Below, one piece after another: positions 8,673 through 16,410 of a stretch of DNA of 64,000 nt (position 1 is its first letter; each line of letters begins with the position of its first letter). The stretch is from contig NZ_AP025508.1 in assembly GCF_024347615.1 (NCBI RefSeq), forward strand, positions 1,178,001-1,242,000, given 5' to 3'. The translations under genes were made by a program, and so were the position numbers. The notes beneath the pieces were generated by a model. That model was not told the DNA's origin, did not search any database, and saw only the letters and a program-made list of their open reading frames with translations. Source of the DNA: Vibrio splendidus. Lineage in GTDB: Bacteria; Pseudomonadota; Gammaproteobacteria; Enterobacterales; Vibrionaceae.

Positions 8673-10451
8673 CTAATCGTGCATGGTTGAGTTATAAACC
8701 ACATCTCCTCGCAACACCGTCATCAACACCTGAGTCTTGGCTATTTGTCTTGCCGATACTGTGGTGATGTCTCGGTCGAGAATGGCGAAGTCTGCTGATT
8801 TTCCAACCTCAATAGAACCTGTTACGTCTTCTATTCCAAGACTTTTGGCTGCATTGAGCGTGTAAGCGTCGATAGCCGTGTAGATATCAGTTAGGCCTGT
8901 TTTACCCATGATTAAACTGTTGGCGATGCCGACTAAAGGGTTGATGTCGTGTACGTTCCAATCACTGCTTAAGGTGATATTCGCGTCGGTCTTGAGAATC
9001 GCGTCGAGGTTCATCATGGCTTTAGCACGGCGAGCACCAAGGAAAGCTTCGGCCCATTGGTGTTGGTGCCTTGCAACGTAATCAGAGCCGACTTGGAAAT
9101 CTGCGCTTACGTCTAATTGGCGAAAGCGTGGCACATCTTCATCATTGATTAATTCGACATGGGTTAGGGTGTAGGGCTTGGTTGAACCTTGTTTGCGAAT
9201 GCTTTCTATCGCATCAAGCGATTCACGAACGGCACCATCACCAATGGCATGAATGTGGGCGCTAAAACCTATTTTTTCGAGCGCAGTTAGCCACTCTTTC
9301 ATTTGTTCCGGCGGAATATAGTTCAAGCCATTAGGAGACAGGGGTAGATAAGTATCTAAGTAGGGTGCGAGCGTTTTGGCGGTGCCATTGATGAAGATGC
9401 CATCGCTGTACATTTTCACCTGATCGACAAGTAACAGACGGCTTTTATCGTCGGAATACATCTTTTCAAAGACTTCTAATTGAGAAGGCATTGCCATCGA
9501 TGGGTACACCCAAGGGCGCAGCGACACGCGCACCGTTAAGTCTTGATTTTGCTCGGCCTCTAGCCAAACGTCATACCAACCTCGTTTCCAATACATGCGA
9601 CCGTCACCAATGGTGGTGATGCCGTGGGCTGCCGCTTCCTCAAGTCCGAACATTAACCCTTGGTAGCTTTGCTCAAACAGCTCGCTTTGGCTGTTCCAAG
9701 CCATCTCCATCACTTGATCGCCAGCATTGTCTAATAAGATGCCGTTAAGTTTTCCGCTATCAGAATCTTTTAAATAGGCACCGCCTTGTGGGGCCGGAGA
9801 TTGTTGGCTGATTCGAGCGATTTTTAGTGCTTTTGAGTTGACCCACATCGAGTGTGAAGTCTGCTCCATGATCACCACAGGGCGATCCGGGAAGATGCTG
9901 TCGATGATCTCAAGTGGTGTGTATTCAGAGTCGCTATCGAGCGTCGCTTCCAAAGAAAAACCATAGCCCATAAGCCAACCTCTGCCGTCAGTGTCGGCAT
10001 TGATCTTACACGCTTCTAAGTAGGGAATTTGCTCTTCTAATGTTGCTTCAGAGTCGAGTTCACAATTGCCACCCAGCTCTGAGGCGGCTTCAAACACATG
10101 GTTATGGTTGTCAATGAACCCCGGAAGGACAAAGGCATTGTTTAGATCAATGACATCAGTACTTTGCCCTTGAAAAGTTTGCGCCTGTGATTGGTTACCA
10201 ATGAAGATGATCTTGCCGTTGTGGGTAACGATCGAGTCCGACTCACGATGCCCGTATATATCTGCATTGGTAAATATCTGGTCTGCACTTTGGCTTTTAA
10301 CAGCTGTTTGTGTTTGAACTGCTGTTTGCGCTTGGACTGCTGTTTGTGTTTGAACAATAGTGGTGGCTTGTGCAAGAACGGGCGCTACGGCGGTAAAGCT
10401 TGCGAGTAATGCTATCCATGCAGTGCGTGACAGAGTGAGCTTGTTGTTCAT
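8673..10451 (-). CDS. Exported metal-dependent amidohydrolase, YtcJ-like (COG1574)
   Basis: I chose the start at 10451 (592 residues) because GGAAG lies at good spacing before it; an in-frame ATG at 10466 is less likely. A signal peptide comes first, then a Gln/Thr-rich linker with repeated QTQTAV and QAQTAV units, then the amidohydrolase fold. Visible metal-site motifs are DNHNHVFEA, the likely carboxylated Lys region VDQVKMYSDG, HIHAIGDGA, LTHVEL and LSSDWNVH. Family members hydrolyse C-N bonds in varied substrates, so the substrate here cannot be named. The gene is convergent with the MFS gene and has no obvious operon partner. Confidence 0.82.
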   Translation of the reverse strand: MNNKLTLSRTAWIALLASFTAVAPVLAQATTIVQTQTAVQAQTAVQTQTAVKSQSADQIFTNADIYGHRESDSIVTHNGKIIFIGNQSQAQTFQGQSTDVIDLNNAFVLPGFIDNHNHVFEAASELGGNCELDSEATLEEQIPYLEACKINADTDGRGWLMGYGFSLEATLDSDSEYTPLEIIDSIFPDRPVVIMEQTSHSMWVNSKALKIARISQQSPAPQGGAYLKDSDSGKLNGILLDNAGDQVMEMAWNSQSELFEQSYQGLMFGLEEAAAHGITTIGDGRMYWKRGWYDVWLEAEQNQDLTVRVSLRPWVYPSMAMPSQLEVFEKMYSDDKSRLLLVDQVKMYSDGIFINGTAKTLAPYLDTYLPLSPNGLNYIPPEQMKEWLTALEKIGFSAHIHAIGDGAVRESLDAIESIRKQGSTKPYTLTHVELINDEDVPRFRQLDVSADFQVGSDYVARHQHQWAEAFLGARRAKAMMNLDAILKTDANITLSSDWNVHDINPLVGIANSLIMGKTGLTDIYTAIDAYTLNAAKSLGIEDVTGSIEVGKSADFAILDRDITTVSARQIAKTQVLMTVLRGDVVYNSTMHD

Positions 10452-10576
10452 TATTATGTCTTCCATGTTCCACTGTTTAGTAAGTATAGAAAGCGAGTGG
10501 CAAGTGTGAAACTCTACATGAATGACAAATAAAAACCGCGATTAATCAATAAATTGTGGTTTGAATAAGCCATTCA

Positions 10577-10753
10577 TTACGACTCTTGTCTTAGGCTCTT
10601 ACGCAGATCTTTCTTATATTCGTCATAAGAGTTATAGCCATAGAATTTCCAGGTGTGGTCACCTTTAATATTGTGACTGTAGGTAATCTCGCCGATCCAC
10701 TGTTGACGTGTGGCAAGAATCATATCGCGAATTTTTAATAATAAAGTGTCCAT
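10577..10753 (-). CDS. Small conserved-looking protein of unknown function (58 aa)
   Basis: The start at 10753 is preceded by AGGAGAG at good spacing; a longer reading to 10831 has no such signal. The product is soluble, has charged ends and is rich in aromatic residues (WIGEITYSHN, TWKFYGYNSYDEY). It has no signal peptide and I do not recognise a family. It stands alone, divergent from the AraC gene. Confidence 0.6.
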   Translation of the reverse strand: MDTLLLKIRDMILATRQQWIGEITYSHNIKGDHTWKFYGYNSYDEYKKDLRKSLRQES

Positions 10754-10907
10754 AGTTGCTCTCCTGATTAAGTTCACTTGCAGTATATTTATCGGAGACG
10801 AAGAGAAGAGTACCGTCAGCGCAATGTTCAATACTTTTCAGTCAATGTGCTGATTTGGGTGGTTTGTTACGTATACTTTCAATATTAAAAGGTCATTGAG
10901 TATCGTA

Positions 10908-11768
10908 ATGAAAGGTTACTTGGAAAAAGTGCCACAACGAGTTGGCATGTCTTGGCGCTATAAGAAAATTGTCGAGAACAGTAAAAGCTATGGTTGGCAC
11001 CGACATGAAGAGTACGAGATAGCGATACATCGTCACTTCTCGGGGCACAGTTTTATTGGCCACCATCAAAGCGATGTGTTTCACAACCACATGGTTTTGG
11101 TAGGGCCAGATTTGCCTCATGCTATTTATTCGGACGAGAGCGCTGATGACCAACGAGTATGTGAAACGCACGTGGTTTGGTTTCGTAAAGATTGGATAGA
11201 GCCGTTGATAGACAGTTGTCGAGAGCTCGAACCGTTGCGTGCATTGCTGGAAGATTCAAAGAAAGGCCTGCAGTTTTCGTCCGCTACCGCAGAGAAGGCA
11301 ACGGAATTGTTAGATAGGGTGATGGAGAAACCACCACACCAGCAGTTACTCACCTTATTCTCATTGTTTTCGGTGTTACTTGATGACGAAGAGGTGGTGC
11401 AGTTGATTAACCCGATCTTTAAGGCCGGTGAAGGTGATGAGATCAGCGATAAGTTAGATAAGGTCGAAGCCTTCTTAATGAATCACTTCATTCAAGATAT
11501 CTCGGTTAACGATTTAGCCAGTCACCTATATATCAGTGAAAGTAGCGTTAGGCGCTTGTTTCAAAAACATTATAAAGAGAGCTTCAGTCAACGGCTTAAA
11601 AAGATCAGGTTGAATGTCGCGTGCGACTTGCTGATTAATACGTCATTGCCTGTCAGTTTGATCTTGGAGAAAGTGGGATACGATAACCAAGCCAACTTCA
11701 ATCGTCAGTTTAAATCCTATAAACAGGTGACACCGACTCAATATCGAATAGCAATGAAACACCATTGA
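10908..11768 (+). CDS. AraC-family transcriptional regulator
   Basis: The 286-residue protein has an N-terminal cupin-like sensor region (WHRHEEYEIAIHRHFSG, about 30-46; MVLVGPDLPHAIYSD). The C-terminal part is a double helix-turn-helix domain: FIQDISVNDLASHLYISESSVRRLFQK, then VSLILEKVGYDNQANFNRQFK, which is the family signature. The ATG at 10908 is preferred over an upstream TTG at 10896 because GAG lies at proper distance before it. It may control the divergent small gene or the amidohydrolase, but nothing in the sequence fixes the target. Confidence 0.86.
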   Translation: MKGYLEKVPQRVGMSWRYKKIVENSKSYGWHRHEEYEIAIHRHFSGHSFIGHHQSDVFHNHMVLVGPDLPHAIYSDESADDQRVCETHVVWFRKDWIEPLIDSCRELEPLRALLEDSKKGLQFSSATAEKATELLDRVMEKPPHQQLLTLFSLFSVLLDDEEVVQLINPIFKAGEGDEISDKLDKVEAFLMNHFIQDISVNDLASHLYISESSVRRLFQKHYKESFSQRLKKIRLNVACDLLINTSLPVSLILEKVGYDNQANFNRQFKSYKQVTPTQYRIAMKHH

Positions 11769-11833
11769 TTCATTCGCAGACTAAACAATTCACATAAGAT
11801 TCTGAATAAATTACAGTTAGGTGAACTTTAAAA

Positions 11834-11917
11834 ATGGATTTAACGTATTACCAAGGATGTAAGTTTATGTTTTCACAAGGCTTACTCGCATTACTAATAA
11901 AAACAAGCCGAGGTTAG
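11834..11917 (+). CDS. Possible 27-residue leader peptide before blc
   Basis: The frame MDLTYYQGCKF...KTSRG ends one base before the blc start codon. An inner ATG at 11867 is preceded by AAGGATG. It could be a small gene translationally coupled to blc, or chance. There are no homologues that I know. Confidence 0.25.
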   Translation: MDLTYYQGCKFMFSQGLLALLIKTSRG

Positions 11918-11918
11918 G

Positions 11919-12449
11919 ATGAAAAAAATATTATTGCTGCTTAGTGTGATTCTATTGGGTGGTTGCGTGGGCATGCCTGAAACAGTAAAGCCCGTTCAAC
12001 AGTTCGAGTTGGATAGATACTTAGGGAAATGGTACGAAGTGGCTCGTTTAGATCATTCGTTTGAGCGTGGCTTAGACAACATCAGTGCTGAGTACAGCCT
12101 TCGTGATGATGGTGGCGTGAAGGTGATTAACCGCGGCTATTCGGCTGAAGATGGCGAATGGAACGAGGCGGAAGGTAAGGCGTACTTTGTCGAAGGCAGC
12201 GATCAGGGTTATCTAAAAGTGTCGTTCTTTGGCCCCTTCTATGGCGCTTATGTGGTGTTTGAGTTGGACAAAGAGAATTACCAATACGCGTTTGTTTCGG
12301 GCCCAGATACTGACTACTTGTGGTTACTTTCAAGAACACCTGAGGTTGCACCAGAGGTCATGGAGAAATTCAAAGCGATGTCAAAAGAGCGCGGTTTCAA
12401 TACTGACGAGTTGATTTTTGTGGAGCATGACAATAAGCCTAGTTCTTGA
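11919..12449 (+). CDS. blc: Outer membrane lipocalin
   Basis: This 176-residue lipoprotein has a lipobox LLGGC (Cys16). The lipocalin signature YLGKWYEVARLDHSFERG (about residues 34-51) follows, and the C-terminal motif WLLSRTPEV is also present. Bacterial lipocalins of this type bind lysophospholipids or fatty acids at the outer membrane and are often induced in stationary phase. The gene appears monocistronic and ends at a strong intrinsic terminator. Its last codons (AGT TCT TGA) are copied in a degenerate duplicate just downstream. Confidence 0.92.
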   Translation: MKKILLLLSVILLGGCVGMPETVKPVQQFELDRYLGKWYEVARLDHSFERGLDNISAEYSLRDDGGVKVINRGYSAEDGEWNEAEGKAYFVEGSDQGYLKVSFFGPFYGAYVVFELDKENYQYAFVSGPDTDYLWLLSRTPEVAPEVMEKFKAMSKERGFNTDELIFVEHDNKPSS

Positions 12450-12491
12450 TAACAGTTCTAATGCTTAGCTCTTGAGAACAGCTACATTTGA
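12440..12491. repeat. Degenerate 26-bp duplication spanning the blc stop codon
   Basis: The unit at 12440-12465 contains the blc stop region AGTTCTTGA. The unit at 12466-12491 repeats it as AGCTCTTGA with several changes. The copy lies between the stop codon and the terminator. Confidence 0.5.
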
Positions 12492-12498
12492 TTGAAGA

Positions 12499-12533
12499 AA
12501 GGCACCGATGAGCAATTCAACGGTGCCTTTTTT
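12499..12533 (+). terminator. Intrinsic terminator of blc
   Basis: GGCACCG at 12501-12507 pairs with CGGTGCC at 12521-12527, followed by six T. A-rich bases precede the stem. Confidence 0.85.
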
Positions 12534-12578
12534 GGTTTGGCTTTGTTTTTTGTGTTTGCTAGCTCGTTAAGTAAGTAA

Positions 12579-12953
12579 CTAACGTTGTCGACGAACCTGC
12601 AAAACACTGAGTACCGATAGTGAAATGAAGAATGCAGGGTCGCTCCAGCCAAAGCCAACAAAGATTCCTGTAAACGCTGCATACAGTGTGATGATCGCGC
12701 CAAGCATATTCGTAACCACCAAACCTTGGATGAGCTTTTTAGCTGAGACGCCAGGTTCAATGTCTCTAAGCAACCAGCTTATCGCTGCGATACCACCCAA
12801 AAAGATACTGGTGTGTTGAGAGAGAAAGTAAGCGTACTTATCATTAATTTCCACGCCGTACATGGGCCACATTACCGTTGGGATAAAAAACAGTGCGATG
12901 GCAAACCCTGCGTAAATAATGCCGTGTAGGCTAAGAAAAGTTTTGTTGTTCAT
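12579..12953 (-). CDS. Small integral membrane protein of unknown function
   Basis: The product has 124 residues with about four hydrophobic helices (near residues 7-28, 45-62, 76-96 and 100-117). It has no signal peptidase site and no catalytic motif. It ends in a basic tail (VRRQR). I do not recognise a named family. It is followed upstream on the same strand by the ydhR-like gene, but about 85 bp separate them. Confidence 0.6.
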   Translation of the reverse strand: MNNKTFLSLHGIIYAGFAIALFFIPTVMWPMYGVEINDKYAYFLSQHTSIFLGGIAAISWLLRDIEPGVSAKKLIQGLVVTNMLGAIITLYAAFTGIFVGFGWSDPAFFISLSVLSVLQVRRQR

Positions 12954-12972
12954 TACGTATCTCTCTATTTAT

Positions 12973-12996
12973 GACTTAGCGACTTAGCGACTTAGC
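12973..12996. repeat. Three perfect copies of GACTTAGC
   Basis: Units at 12973, 12981 and 12989 are identical 8-mers in the gap upstream of the membrane protein gene. Confidence 0.8.
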
Positions 12997-13039
12997 TATT
13001 CAGTATCTTTGTTGTCATTCAGCGAATGAACAAGTTTGA

Positions 13040-13345
13040 TTAACCGTTGATTGGGCCTTTATTAATGGTAGTTAAAGGCTGATTGACGTCAAAAATCACA
13101 CCACGCACTTCCTCAACACCCATCTGTTTAAGGCGAGCGCTATGCATCGCTAGGTAAGTCTCTGCACTGAGCTGGTCTTCAAAAAGGTAGACACCACCGC
13201 CCAGTTTTTCAGCTTCGTTCTCTGTCCAGATTTTCCAGATCATACCCGGTTCGTTGTTAATAGACTTTGCTAGGTCAACGAGTGCGTTCGACATCTCTTC
13301 ACCAAATGGGCCGCTAAATTCAAAATCGACTTGTAATAATTTCAT
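13040..13345 (-). CDS. YdhR-family putative monooxygenase
   Basis: The 101-residue protein matches the YdhR (Mono-oxygenase ydhR) family in length and in segments such as LLQVDFEFSGPFG, PGMIWKIWTEN and GGVYLFEDQLSAETYLAMHSARL. Family members form dimeric ferredoxin-like alpha+beta barrels and are presumed to act on aromatic compounds; no substrate is established. The start is supported by GGAG 8 bases upstream. It diverges from a LysR gene, the usual layout for a regulator and its target. Confidence 0.82.
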   Translation of the reverse strand: MKLLQVDFEFSGPFGEEMSNALVDLAKSINNEPGMIWKIWTENEAEKLGGGVYLFEDQLSAETYLAMHSARLKQMGVEEVRGVIFDVNQPLTTINKGPING

Positions 13346-13501
13346 GGTTATTTCTCCAAACAGTTACTTGGTATTGCGCTGAGACTCATGGTCATTTCGC
13401 AAAACGTAGGGGGCTTGATTGCCTGTTGGAATAGATATTACCTGTAAAAAACAGACAGAAAAGTTCATAATATAGTTAATAACTGTCAGGATTTTAGACC
13501 G

Positions 13502-14413
13502 ATGAGATTGAAAACCACCCTCGACCAATGGCAAACGCTTTACGAAATTGACCGTGCAGGCAGCATTCAGGCGGCGGCAGTGCAATTGAACAAGAGCCAC
13601 ACCACGCTGATCTATGCGCTGAGAAAATTGGAGGACCAATTAGGCGTGACTTTAGTGCAGGTTGAAGGTCGTAGGGCGGTCTTGTCGGAGGATGGTAAAT
13701 CACTGTTGCGCCGTGCAAGCAGTATGTTGGAACAAGCTCGCGAGCTAGAGTTGATCAGTGAACAGCTGGCGAAAGGCGTCGAATCTGAAATCGTGGTCGC
13801 CGTGGATCATTTGTGCTGCCTTGAACGCCTTTATCAACCGATGGCTGCATTTTTGGCGGAGAACAACACCACATCGATACAAGTGATTGAAACGTCACTG
13901 TCTAAAACAACGGAAATGGTGACTCAAGAACTGGCTGATGTGGCTATCATCAACTTGCCTATTACTAATTACTCAGCCGAAGCCTTTGGTTTTACGATGA
14001 TGGAGCCAGTAGTTGCTAGCTCACATCCGTTAGCAAGTGCCGTTTCAGTGTCGTTGAATCAACTGTCGTCTTTGCCACAAATTGTGGTGAGGGATTTAGG
14101 TACACGATCTAATCAAGGCACTAAAAGCCAAGGGAACAAACAGGATGTGGGCTGGTTGAAGTCGAGTCAGCGTATTACGGTGGATAATTTCGACCATGCG
14201 TTTGGCGCGGTAGAGCAGGGAGTCGGTTATTGTCGACTACCAAAGCACATTGTTGAAAGTCGAGGTAGCGACAAGCTCACTGTGTTGAATGTCGAAAATG
14301 GCAGTGGGTATCACGTTCCGCTGCACCTGACTTTACCAAAAGGAGCCAAGACAGGCCCTGCTGCTCAACGTTTCTATGAGTTACTTCTTAAGTCAGCTGC
14401 TCCTGCTAACTAA
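13502..14413 (+). CDS. LysR-family transcriptional regulator
   Basis: The 303-residue protein has an N-terminal winged helix (about residues 5-64, with GSIQAAAVQLNKSHTTLIYALRKLEDQLG). A coiled linker and a periplasmic-binding-like effector domain follow (about 90-295). It diverges from the ydhR-like gene across 156 bp and probably controls it. It ends 22 bases from the convergent TetR gene. Effector unknown. Confidence 0.87.
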   Translation: MRLKTTLDQWQTLYEIDRAGSIQAAAVQLNKSHTTLIYALRKLEDQLGVTLVQVEGRRAVLSEDGKSLLRRASSMLEQARELELISEQLAKGVESEIVVAVDHLCCLERLYQPMAAFLAENNTTSIQVIETSLSKTTEMVTQELADVAIINLPITNYSAEAFGFTMMEPVVASSHPLASAVSVSLNQLSSLPQIVVRDLGTRSNQGTKSQGNKQDVGWLKSSQRITVDNFDHAFGAVEQGVGYCRLPKHIVESRGSDKLTVLNVENGSGYHVPLHLTLPKGAKTGPAAQRFYELLLKSAAPAN

Positions 14414-14435
14414 CCCTCATTCAGTCGGGCTCAAA

Positions 14436-15050
14436 CTAGCGAGGCTGATTGCCGTTTAAGAACAGCGCGACACATTCGCGAGTGTAGTGAAGTCTTTCTT
14501 CTTCAGATTCTCCGCTATCGTGTCCGAAGAATCCCCAATACGCTGATTTGCCGTGAAACATCAACAACAGTTGGCGTGCTGCAATGACTGGTGAGCTTGA
14601 TGTCGATAGTGTGAGATCACTAGAGTCTATTTTCGACTGCAAATAATCAGCAAGTAACTTGGTGGTTTTCTGAGGCCCAGTTTCTAAATAGATAGAGGCG
14701 ATCTCTGGATGCGTATTCGCTTGGCTAATGGCATTTTGGAAGGTTTGTCTAGATTGCTCATCAAGTAATAAATCTTGAAACTTCACACCAAATTTCACCA
14801 ACTCATCACCCACCGCAGCATCCATATCAAAGGCAGCAGGACTGAGTTCTCGCTCCGCACACTTGGTTTGCATGCAGGTTTCGAAAAGTTCGTCTTTGTT
14901 TTTAAAGTGAGAGTAGACCGTTTGCTTGGAAACGTTCGCTGCTTTGGCTATCTGATCCATATTGATCTTGAAGCCATGTTCAGAGAAAAGTTGGCTGGCT
15001 GCGGTTAAGATCTGCGATCTCTTCTGTTCACTCTTGATGATTTTAGTCAC
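14436..15050 (-). CDS. TetR-family repressor of the adjacent RND pump
   Basis: The 204-residue protein has a TetR N-terminal HTH (about residues 10-57: ILTAASQLFSEHGF, DQIAKAANVSKQTVYSHFKNKDELF) and a helical ligand-binding C-terminal half. It diverges from the RND adaptor/pump genes. A perfect 27-bp palindrome in the shared intergenic region is the obvious operator, so repression of the pump and probably autoregulation are inferred. Confidence 0.88.
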   Translation of the reverse strand: MTKIIKSEQKRSQILTAASQLFSEHGFKINMDQIAKAANVSKQTVYSHFKNKDELFETCMQTKCAERELSPAAFDMDAAVGDELVKFGVKFQDLLLDEQSRQTFQNAISQANTHPEIASIYLETGPQKTTKLLADYLQSKIDSSDLTLSTSSSPVIAARQLLLMFHGKSAYWGFFGHDSGESEEERLHYTRECVALFLNGNQPR

Positions 15051-15059
15051 GTGCTTGCT

Positions 15060-15107
15060 TCTCGTTACTTAGTATTGTCTCGTTACCTAGTTTGTCTCGT
15101 TGCTTGG
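15060..15107. repeat. Degenerate 17-18-bp tandem repeat upstream of the TetR gene
   Basis: TCTCGTTACTTAGTATTG (15060-15077), TCTCGTTACCTAGTTTG (15078-15094) and TCTCGTTGCTTGG (from 15095) form 2.7 units beside the TetR start. Confidence 0.6.
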
Positions 15108-15208
15108 CGCCTGTTGGTGCTCAGTTCTATGTGTCTCGTTTTACCCTAAGCATTATGCTTTTTGTGATGGTTTTATCAATCATTAACGATGAAACTTATT
15201 TTTAACAC

Positions 15209-15235
15209 AATCAAACTAGACAGTCTAGTTTGATT
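15209..15235. promoter_or_regulatory. Perfect 27-bp palindrome, TetR operator
   Basis: AATCAAACTAGAC (15209-15221) and its exact reverse complement GTCTAGTTTGATT (15223-15235) flank a single A. It lies 52 bp before the RND adaptor start and 159 bp before the TetR start. A TetR dimer site is the natural reading. Confidence 0.8.
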
Positions 15236-15286
15236 TGGTTAGTCTAAAAAAAGAACATAATTGAGTACCGCATAGGAACAGTACGT

Positions 15287-16402
15287 ATGTATAAATTGAT
15301 GAAGGGAAGCGCAGTGGCAGTGGCGTTGTCGGCTTTTCTTGTTGGATGTGGCGAAAAGGAACAAGCCCAAGAGTCGGTTGATTCAACTGCTGAAACGGCA
15401 TCGAGCGTCCAAACCATTTTAACGGTGGAAACGATGGCCTTGGCGCTGTCTTCCTCTTATGCAGTACAGCGTGAATATGTTGGTGTGGTAAAAGCGGGTC
15501 AGCAAGCCAATTTAGGTTTCGAACTGGCGGGTAAAGTTAATGAGATTCTAGTGGATGTCGGTGACACAGTAACTGAAGGTCAGCCGTTGATCCGATTGGA
15601 TACTCAGTTATTGGAAACAGAGTCTAGCCAACTGAAAGCGCAAGCCGAAGAAGTCAAAGCACAACTGAGCCTTGTGGCGGCAAACTTGAAGCGTCAACGT
15701 TCACTGAAAGCAAAGGGCTTCAGTGCTGAGGCTGAGATTGATTCTCTTACTAGTGAACAACGTGTATTGCAGGCGAACTTGCTGCGCATTGATGCCTCAG
15801 TAAAAGGCAATCAATTGAAGCTAGTGAAATCGACAGTGCTTGCGCCTTATTCTGGCACCATCGCAACACGTTTTGTCTCTTTAGGTGATGTTGTAAATGT
15901 AGGTAATCCAACCCTGACACTGCTTGCCTCTGAAGGTAAAGAAGCGTTCATTGGTATTCCTGCCCATCAAATGCAAAAAGTAACCTCGCTTTCTTCACCA
16001 AGTATTCGTGTCGGGCGAGACGATTTCGCTGTGAGCCTGCTTAATCCGGGGGCGATGGTGGATACTCAATCTCGCAGTGTTGGCCTACGTTACCTGTTTC
16101 CGGAGCAAGCTTCTGTTTTAGAAGGGCAACTTGCGTACCTAAAGTTTGATGAGCAAATCGATGACCAAGGTTACTGGGTTCCGCTCACGGGTTTGATCGA
16201 TGGCCTACGTGGTGTGTGGAATATCTTCGTTATTGGTGAAGACAACAAAGTTGAACGTCGAAGCGTACAGGTGTTGTTTGCCAACAACCAACAAGCCTAC
16301 GTGAGCGGTGCAATCAGCGAAGGCGAGCAGGTGATATCCAGTGGTTTACATCGTTTGGTTCCCGGCCAAACCGTGAAGCCAGCCAGCGTTACTGCTGAAT
16401 AG
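15287..16402 (+). CDS. RND efflux periplasmic adaptor lipoprotein
   Basis: The 371-residue protein has a lipobox (LVGCG), then the biotinyl-lipoyl hammerhead (AGKVNEILVDVGDTVTEGQPL), an alpha-hairpin (about 105-160), the second half of the lipoyl domain (STVLAPYSGTIATRF), and beta-barrel and membrane-proximal domains. It links an inner-membrane RND pump with a TolC-type channel. It lies 8 bases before the pump gene. No outer-membrane channel gene is present, so TolC elsewhere is presumably used. Confidence 0.92.
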   Translation: MYKLMKGSAVAVALSAFLVGCGEKEQAQESVDSTAETASSVQTILTVETMALALSSSYAVQREYVGVVKAGQQANLGFELAGKVNEILVDVGDTVTEGQPLIRLDTQLLETESSQLKAQAEEVKAQLSLVAANLKRQRSLKAKGFSAEAEIDSLTSEQRVLQANLLRIDASVKGNQLKLVKSTVLAPYSGTIATRFVSLGDVVNVGNPTLTLLASEGKEAFIGIPAHQMQKVTSLSSPSIRVGRDDFAVSLLNPGAMVDTQSRSVGLRYLFPEQASVLEGQLAYLKFDEQIDDQGYWVPLTGLIDGLRGVWNIFVIGEDNKVERRSVQVLFANNQQAYVSGAISEGEQVISSGLHRLVPGQTVKPASVTAE

Positions 16403-16410
16403 GAAATAGT

